This document shows, piece by piece, positions 5,905 to 10,078 of a stretch of 10,078 bases of DNA. The stretch is from NCBI GenBank assembly GCA_041494285.1, contig JBGQAL010000100.1, forward strand, positions 1-10,078, given 5' to 3'. The DNA is from Fen-7 sp041494285. GTDB lineage: Archaea; Halobacteriota; Methanosarcinia; Methanotrichales; Methanotrichaceae. Under the pieces are notes generated by a model. That model made no database searches. It saw only the letters and a program-made list of their open reading frames with translations, and was not told the origin of the DNA. The translations under genes and the position numbers were made by a program. The stretch's first letter is position 1. Each line of letters begins with the position of its first letter.

Positions 5905-6288
5905 ATGAAAGAGCAGGTTGAGGTCAGGGAGCTGAAAGAAGGAAGATACGTTATCATCGACGATGAACCCTGCATAATCAAAGGGATATCCCACTCAAAG
6001 CCGGGTAAGCATGGTTCGGCCAAGGCCAGAGTTGATGCAGTCGGCATCTTCGACGGCCAGAAGAGATCAGTGGTCAACCCTGTTACCGCCAAGACATACG
6101 TCCCGACTGTGGAACGCAGGACCGGTCAGGTCCTCTCAGTAAGCGAGAAATCTGTCCAGCTTATGGACATGGGAACTTACGAGACCCTCGATGTCCCTAT
6201 CATCGCAGAAGATAAGCCAAAGCTTGAGCCGGGAAAAGAGGTTCCCTTCCTCAATGTCATGGGCAGAACTAAGCTGGATATTCGTTGA
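5905..6288 (+). CDS. eif5A: Translation factor aIF5A (archaeal eIF5A/EF-P homologue)
   Basis: The 127-residue protein has the usual archaeal length and two-domain layout. An N-terminal SH3-like domain contains the loop SHSKPGKHGSAKA; Lys35 is the lysine converted to hypusine or deoxyhypusine. The C-terminal OB-fold domain covers about residues 70-127 (MDMGTYETLDVPI). The factor binds near the ribosomal E/P sites and helps peptide-bond formation at stalling sequences such as proline runs and at termination. The start is well defined by GGAGTGAT seven bases upstream. Deoxyhypusine synthase is not in this window. It is convergent with the methionine synthase gene. Confidence 0.96.
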   Translation: MKEQVEVRELKEGRYVIIDDEPCIIKGISHSKPGKHGSAKARVDAVGIFDGQKRSVVNPVTAKTYVPTVERRTGQVLSVSEKSVQLMDMGTYETLDVPIIAEDKPKLEPGKEVPFLNVMGRTKLDIR

Positions 6289-6526
6289 GTCTCCATTCAG
6301 CAGAGCATTGACTCGCAGAATTCCGCTAACTAAATGCGAATAAGTCGGCGACCGAGTTGCTCTGACCTAGCTATCTCTTTTCTTATAAACTGTTTGTCCA
6401 GGTCCGATTTAATACTTCACGTGAGTCGGTGATCTATGGTTAAATGAAATACCTAAATCTTGCAACTTGTACATTGTTCGCATCGACTGCATTTCTTTAT
6501 GACCATAACCATGTAAGAGGTCTTTG
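6289..6526. other. Convergent intergenic region, no gene seen
   Basis: This stretch lies between two convergent genes. It contains a short T-rich stretch on the plus strand (CTCTTTTCTTATAAAC, about 6374-6389) that may act as a weak terminator for aIF5A. I found no tRNA-like cloverleaf, no strong hairpin and no supportable ORF. Confidence 0.4.
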
Positions 6527-7519
6527 CTATTTGCCTTCTCCTCTGCGCGAGGATCTTACTGCCGCGGCACAATTGATTAGGAGCTTGCTGGCCATTAACT
6601 GGCTGGGCCAGGACCCTAGGCCGCAGTCGGGACCTACCGCTCTCAGCCTATCCCCAAAGGATTTGCGCGCCGTCTCCAGCCTCTTCTTAATAACTTCAAC
6701 CGACTCCATGGCCAAGATCTCTCTCTCCAGCCTAGCAGGATCATCCCAAAGATTGGTGTGCAGCCGATCGTTCAGGCTAGCTGCCATGGAAAGAATGTCT
6801 GTCCTGGCAATGCCCGCCCGAAGGTAGGTATCCGTCTCCTCCAGGAGCTTCCTGTCGATCAGCTTCAGGTAATCTGGATGAGCCGCAGACTCGACGCCTA
6901 TTATGCTCAGTCCCGGAACCCGAGCGCAGAGCTCGGCGTAAAGCGGCGAATGGAGGTGAGCCTCGCAGTCGATCCCTTTGCATGGAGCGCTAGCAATCTC
7001 CAATGTCTTGAGGATCTCCTCCTCCTCGAAGAGCACGGTGGAGCTGATGCCCAAGGACGGCTCGTCTAAGGAGGCAACTGCCACTTTTCCCGATTCCCTG
7101 GCTCGCTCAAGAAATCTGGCTACGCTTCTTGCTAGGCTATAGAGTATGTCAGTGTAATTCGTGGACCCAAAGGCCGAGAGGTAAAGCTCTACCGGGCCAG
7201 TAACGCAAACACGAACCCTACAGCCTGGCGGGATTGCCTGAAGCTCAACTATTTCCGCATTTTCTTTTTTTATTAGGTAAGGGCTCTCCTGGTTTTCAGG
7301 TTTCTCAATGGGGTCCAAGAACATCCGGATCATATCCCTGAACTGTGGATAGGTCGGCACTTCCACTCCGGCTGCTATTTTCTGGGCCAGAGTGTCTTTC
7401 ACCATCTCCAGGTACTGCTCCTGAGAAAGGCCGTCGAGCCGGACTCCTTTGGGCAGGGGATAGCTGCCTATGTCGTCAAAGAAAATGCCTTCGCAATTCA
7501 GCGACATGTCGAACTTCAC
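6527..7519 (-). CDS. Core-MetE-type methionine synthase (cobalamin-independent MetE C-terminal homologue)
   Basis: The 330-residue protein matches the catalytic C-terminal barrel of MetE without the N-terminal repeat, as in archaeal core-MetE enzymes that methylate homocysteine, probably from a methyl-corrinoid donor rather than folate. Landmarks are FDDIGSYPLP (14-23), VTGPVELYL (106-114), LDEPSLGIS (151-159), CEAHLHSP (185-192), GVESA (208-212) and GPDCGLGSWP (296-305). Candidate zinc ligands are His188, Glu210 and Cys299. The usual H-x-C at the first site reads H-x-H (188/190) here. The start is GTG at 7519, overlapping the threonine synthase stop by four bases with AGGAG just upstream; an ATG at 7507 is an alternative. 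Methyl donor and substrate are inferred from the family. Confidence 0.8.
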   Translation of the reverse strand: MKFDMSLNCEGIFFDDIGSYPLPKGVRLDGLSQEQYLEMVKDTLAQKIAAGVEVPTYPQFRDMIRMFLDPIEKPENQESPYLIKKENAEIVELQAIPPGCRVRVCVTGPVELYLSAFGSTNYTDILYSLARSVARFLERARESGKVAVASLDEPSLGISSTVLFEEEEILKTLEIASAPCKGIDCEAHLHSPLYAELCARVPGLSIIGVESAAHPDYLKLIDRKLLEETDTYLRAGIARTDILSMAASLNDRLHTNLWDDPARLEREILAMESVEVIKKRLETARKSFGDRLRAVGPDCGLGSWPSQLMASKLLINCAAAVRSSRRGEGK

Positions 7520-8880
7520 TGCTCCTGGGTTTTGGCAAAACGCCCAAGGTAATCCTTAAGGGATGCGTAACTCATGTTGATTTTTTCGAAATGCTCCTCT
7601 AGTTGATCAAGCCGGACCATTGCCTGGGGCAGCGGCGGGTTGACTCCAGTTAGCCTGACTATCTCCTCGGGGAACTTGGCAGGGTCAGCGGTCTCGAGGG
7701 AGACGCAGGGGCTCCAATCTTCCACTCCTTTCAGGTATCTGGAGAGGCCGGCCCAGCCTACGGCACCGTGGGGCTCCAGGAGAACCTTGTACTGGCTGTA
7801 GGCCTCCTTTATCGTCATCCTTGTCTCCTCGTCGGAGATGGAGACGGCGAACAAGTCTTCCCTCAACGACTGCATGTCGGGCTGTTTGTTCACGTGGCCG
7901 GTCTCGTCCATCTGGCCGCCGTAGAGACAAAAGAGCCTGGCTAAATTGCTTGGGTGGCCAACGTTCATGGCGTTGGAGATGCAGTTCTCGCTTGGCCGGA
8001 TGGGCTCGTAAACCCCTGTTTTCATGAAGTTGGGGAACTCGTCGTTCTCGTTCGTAGCCGCGATGAACTTATGGACAGGCAACCCCATCTTCATGGCTAT
8101 CAGCCCGCCCATGAGGTCGCCGAAGTTTCCGCTGGGCACGGAGAAGACGATTGCGCTGGCATCCGCGGCCGTCCGGGAGTAAGCATAAAAGTAGTATACA
8201 GCCTGAGGAAGCAGTCTTCCTATGTTTATGGAGTTGGCTGATGAAAGATTAAGGCCTTTTAGGTCGGGATCTGCGAATGCCTGCTTGACCAGCGCCTGGC
8301 AATCATCGAACTTGCCGTCTACAGCGAGCGGGAAGACGTTCTTTCCCAAGGTGGTCATCTGGCGACGCTGTCTTTGTGTGACTTCCTTTTCGGGGAATAG
8401 TACAACTACCAATATGTTCTCCAGGCCATAGAAGGCATGGGCTACAGCCGAGCCTGTATCGCCGGAGGTTGCTGTAAGAATTAGGACACTTTTTCCGTCC
8501 TTCTTCAGGAAGTACTGCATCAGCCTTCCCATGAGCCGGGCGGCGAAGTCCTTGAAGGAGCAGGTAGGCCCCCTGTCAAGGCGCAGGATGTACTTGCCGT
8601 CGTAGACCTTCTCAACAGGAACGTCGAAGTTGTAGGCGTCTTGGAGCATGGTCCGGAAGGCTTCGTCTGCAACTAGGTCGCCCAGGTAAGGTTTGACTAT
8701 CTGGTAGGCAATCTCCGAATAGCTCATCTTGGAGAACTGCGTGATCTTGCTAAGGGGAATAACCGGGATGTCTTCGGGCATGTAGAGGCCCTTGTCCGGG
8801 GCCTGGCCCACCAGCAATGCCTGCCGGAAGTCCACCCGATCTGAATGGCCGTTGGTGCTGAAGAATTTGATGTCGGACAT
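7516..8880 (-). CDS. thrC: Threonine synthase
   Basis: This 454-residue fold-type II PLP enzyme converts O-phosphohomoserine to threonine. The PLP lysine is Lys110 in GPTCSFKDFAARLMGRLM. The phosphate-binding region is TATSGDTGSA (136-145), and SVPSGNFGDL (247-256) is also typical. N-terminal FFSTNGHSDRVDFRQALL and GLYMPE fit the longer, E. coli/yeast-like class of threonine synthases rather than the short archaeal class. The ATG at 8880 lies about 31 bases from a TATA box (TTTATA, 8914-8909), so the transcript is nearly leaderless; no Shine-Dalgarno sequence is present. The gene is first in a two-gene unit with the methionine synthase gene (4-base overlap), linking both end products of the homoserine branch. 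Confidence 0.95.
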   Translation of the reverse strand: MSDIKFFSTNGHSDRVDFRQALLVGQAPDKGLYMPEDIPVIPLSKITQFSKMSYSEIAYQIVKPYLGDLVADEAFRTMLQDAYNFDVPVEKVYDGKYILRLDRGPTCSFKDFAARLMGRLMQYFLKKDGKSVLILTATSGDTGSAVAHAFYGLENILVVVLFPEKEVTQRQRRQMTTLGKNVFPLAVDGKFDDCQALVKQAFADPDLKGLNLSSANSINIGRLLPQAVYYFYAYSRTAADASAIVFSVPSGNFGDLMGGLIAMKMGLPVHKFIAATNENDEFPNFMKTGVYEPIRPSENCISNAMNVGHPSNLARLFCLYGGQMDETGHVNKQPDMQSLREDLFAVSISDEETRMTIKEAYSQYKVLLEPHGAVGWAGLSRYLKGVEDWSPCVSLETADPAKFPEEIVRLTGVNPPLPQAMVRLDQLEEHFEKINMSYASLKDYLGRFAKTQEQ

Positions 8881-8908
8881 GGTCGAAAACGGTAAGGCGC
8901 ATATATTC

Positions 8909-8914
8909 TATAAA
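8909..8914 (-). promoter_or_regulatory. TATA box for thrC-metE unit
   Basis: The minus strand reads TTTATA within CTTTATAGAA, centred about 31 bases before the thrC ATG. The predicted transcript start falls within about six bases of the ATG, making this mRNA leaderless or nearly so. Confidence 0.45.
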
Positions 8915-9232
8915 GCTTTGGCAAGGAGGAAAAGGAATTAGCAAGTAATCGCAGGGACGAAGCCGATCACAATTCAGAAACCACCTGAAATGAGAACTTG
9001 ATGAAATTGGCTCCCTTTCGACCATGTTGTGTCGGTCTATTGATTTATGCGAAGAATAAGCGGAAAGCAGCAGAAAGGCAGAATATGATCGATCGCTAAA
9101 ACCTTTCTCCTGGAAGGCCTGGTTAGTACATCGCCCTTGAGCTGAGAATATCGGTAACGTTTTCATGAGATTCGATTGGCAAATCAGGTTTCCTAGAACT
9201 AATCCGCTTGCAATGTAATATCTTCATCGTTG
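8915..9232. other. Divergent intergenic region, no gene seen
   Basis: About 320 bases separate the divergent promoters of thrC and the nuclease-like gene. The minus-strand open frame here (9166-8750) runs deep into thrC in another frame, has unlikely composition and no ribosome binding site, so I do not call it. I saw no tRNA, no direct repeats and no complete box C/D RNA. Confidence 0.45.
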
Positions 9233-9240
9233 TATTTATA
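9233..9240 (+). promoter_or_regulatory. TATA box for the nuclease-like gene
   Basis: TATTTATA is a good archaeal TATA match. It predicts transcription from about 9262, which would exclude the ATG at 9253 and favour the ATG at 9289 with a leader of about 27 bases. Confidence 0.4.
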
Positions 9241-9288
9241 GTTGAATGGAGGATGACGAGTTTAAGACATAAGTTCGAAAGGGCAGAT

Positions 9289-9759
9289 ATGACTATTTCG
9301 ACGAATTTCGAAGATATAAAAACCATCGAAGACTTAGAACGAGTTTCAAAAGGAGCTGTCTGGCAGAACTTTGAAATATTAGTAGGCTTCATCTTCGAAG
9401 CGAATGATTTCCAAGTTATTATAAATAAAGTAAAAACGTTTAATAAAAAACGCAGACAATATGACGTTATCGCTAAGAAGAATGATATAACCTATTTAAT
9501 AGAATGCAAGAAATGGTCTGGCAACAGGTACAGACTATCCGCATTAAAGAAGGCAATTGAAAAGCATAAAGATAGAACAGAATTTTACAGTAATCTAACA
9601 AAGGAGAAATCAATTCCCGTTATAGTCACATTTATTGAGGAAGATATAAAATTCTATGAAGGCATGCCCATCATTCCAATATTTAGACTCAACTCGTTCA
9701 TAAATGAATTTGAAAGAGACGCAATTATGATTAGCGATGATGCAGTGCCTGAGACTTAA
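9289..9759 (+). CDS. PD-(D/E)XK superfamily nuclease-like protein
   Basis: The 156-residue product has a restriction-endonuclease-like core: a helix with Glu29 (WQNFEILVGFIFEAN), a strand with Asp59 (QYDVIAKK) and Glu72-Cys-Lys74 (YLIECKKW). This E...D...ExK layout matches Mrr-type and Holliday-resolvase-like enzymes that cut DNA using metal ions. The rest (about 80-156) is helix-strand with no added domain that I recognise, and no methyltransferase partner is visible. It could be a stand-alone restriction or repair enzyme or part of a mobile element. The start is uncertain: ATG 9289 fits the TATA box, while ATG 9253 directly abuts GGAGG. Base composition is far AT-richer than the core genes, suggesting recent transfer. 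Confidence 0.7.
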   Translation: MTISTNFEDIKTIEDLERVSKGAVWQNFEILVGFIFEANDFQVIINKVKTFNKKRRQYDVIAKKNDITYLIECKKWSGNRYRLSALKKAIEKHKDRTEFYSNLTKEKSIPVIVTFIEEDIKFYEGMPIIPIFRLNSFINEFERDAIMISDDAVPET

Positions 9760-9874
9760 CCAAGATAACGCTATATGACATTAGGGCGTTCATCTTTGAA
9801 AGAAATTTTGCCTTTCAGTGAAACGGCGGCGGCGCACCCGCGCAGCAAGCAACTTAGTACTTAATACCGGTAAA
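9760..9874. other. Short intergenic stretch, no gene seen
   Basis: The stretch contains a GC-rich patch (GGCGGCGGCGCACCCGCGC, about 9824-9842) unlike the AT-rich gene before it. A short T-containing segment at about 9807-9816 is the only hint of termination. No tRNA or inverted repeat strong enough to report was found. Confidence 0.3.
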
Positions 9875-9883
9875 TTATAAATA
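9875..9883 (+). promoter_or_regulatory. TATA box for the right-edge gene
   Basis: TTATAAATA lies about 37 bases before the ATG at 9916 and predicts a transcript start near 9904. The resulting short leader still includes the AGGTG ribosome binding site. Confidence 0.45.
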
Positions 9884-9915
9884 CTTGGACGCTCATTAGC
9901 TAACAGGTGCTTAAT

Positions 9916-10078
9916 ATGGTCGCTCCTGGGCTAAAGGCAAGATATGTGGATGTGTATCCCCCCTCTGAAAACGCAAAGCTTGAATGGGAGGAAGAAGCAA
10001 AGAAAGCAGGACTCTCTCTTTCAAAATTTGTCTTCGCGGCAGTGGAAGCATTTCGAACCGCAAGAGATGAGACTCCAC
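9916..10078 (+). CDS. Ribbon-helix-helix-like small protein, 5' part (runs off right edge)
   Basis: The first 54 codons from ATG 9916 are open to the window edge. AGGTG (9905-9909) lies six bases before the ATG and a TATA box lies upstream. The sequence gives one strand (ARYVDVYPP), a charged helix (ENAKLEWEEEAKKAG), a short turn and a second helix (SLSKFVFAAVEAFRTARDE). This strand-helix-turn-helix order is that of ribbon-helix-helix DNA-binding proteins. Similar small proteins often precede tyrosine integrases or act as regulators in archaeal mobile elements, but whether one follows here cannot be seen. The fold call is from pattern only; a coiled-coil accessory protein is the alternative. 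Confidence 0.6.
   Translation, partial: MVAPGLKARYVDVYPPSENAKLEWEEEAKKAGLSLSKFVFAAVEAFRTARDETP

Noticed and set aside
5893..5935. Box C-like GTGATGA and box D-like CTGA, a possible C/D RNA at the start of aIF5A
   Set aside because: GTGATGA is explained by the ribosome binding site and spacer. No internal D'/C' boxes or terminal stem are present.
6444..6827. Plus-strand frame starting MKYLNLATCTLF, hinting at a signal peptide
   Set aside because: More than three quarters is antisense to the methionine synthase gene, and the hydrophobic start is followed by no coherent mature protein.
8985..9010. CTGA followed by TGATGA, resembling D'/C' boxes of a guide RNA
   Set aside because: No upstream box C, no downstream box D within range and no terminal stem.
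8750..9166. Minus-strand frame of 138 residues ahead of and into thrC
   Set aside because: It enters thrC in another frame, lacks a ribosome binding site, and its only non-overlapping part has random-looking composition.
1..10078. CRISPR arrays, tRNA or rRNA genes
   Set aside because: No regularly spaced repeats, no cloverleaf-like segments and no rRNA motifs were seen on reading through the window.

Overview
The window reads as chromosomal DNA of a methanogenic archaeon. The strongest evidence is a YcaO-TfuA pair of the type that installs thioglycine in methyl-coenzyme M reductase, together with an archaeal translation factor aIF5A carrying its hypusine-site loop. TATA boxes about 25 bases upstream of inferred transcript starts, and several near-leaderless genes, also fit Archaea. 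A Methanothrix (Methanosaeta)-like or other Methanosarcinia host is my best guess, but genus level is inference.

Layout. (1) 1-1590, AT-richer accessory DNA on the minus strand: the N-terminal end of an IS630-type transposase running off the left edge, an 83-residue protein that looks cut short by that insertion, a TIR-domain protein with an intact candidate NADase glutamate, and a small basic ORF just upstream of the TIR gene behind a perfect TTTATATA box. (2) 1763-8880, GC-richer core genes: tfuA and ycaO (41-base overlap, minus), a PaaI-like hotdog thioesterase (minus) whose best start appears to be CTG, an unrecognised 154-residue protein (plus), an aspartate aminotransferase-like PLP enzyme (plus), aIF5A (plus), then convergently a core-MetE-like methionine synthase and threonine synthase (minus, order thrC then metE, 4-base overlap). 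(3) 9230-10078, a second accessory stretch: a very AT-rich PD-(D/E)XK nuclease-like gene and the start of a ribbon-helix-helix-like protein cut by the right edge.

How the genes fit together. YcaO and TfuA are predicted to act together on McrA. The aminotransferase, threonine synthase and methionine synthase all belong to aspartate-family amino acid synthesis: aspartate leads to homoserine, which feeds threonine and methionine. They are not one transcription unit. The core block is flanked on both sides by defence- or mobility-type genes. The least explained units are the TIR gene with its small partner, the IS-truncated 83-residue protein, and the 154-residue protein beside the aminotransferase.
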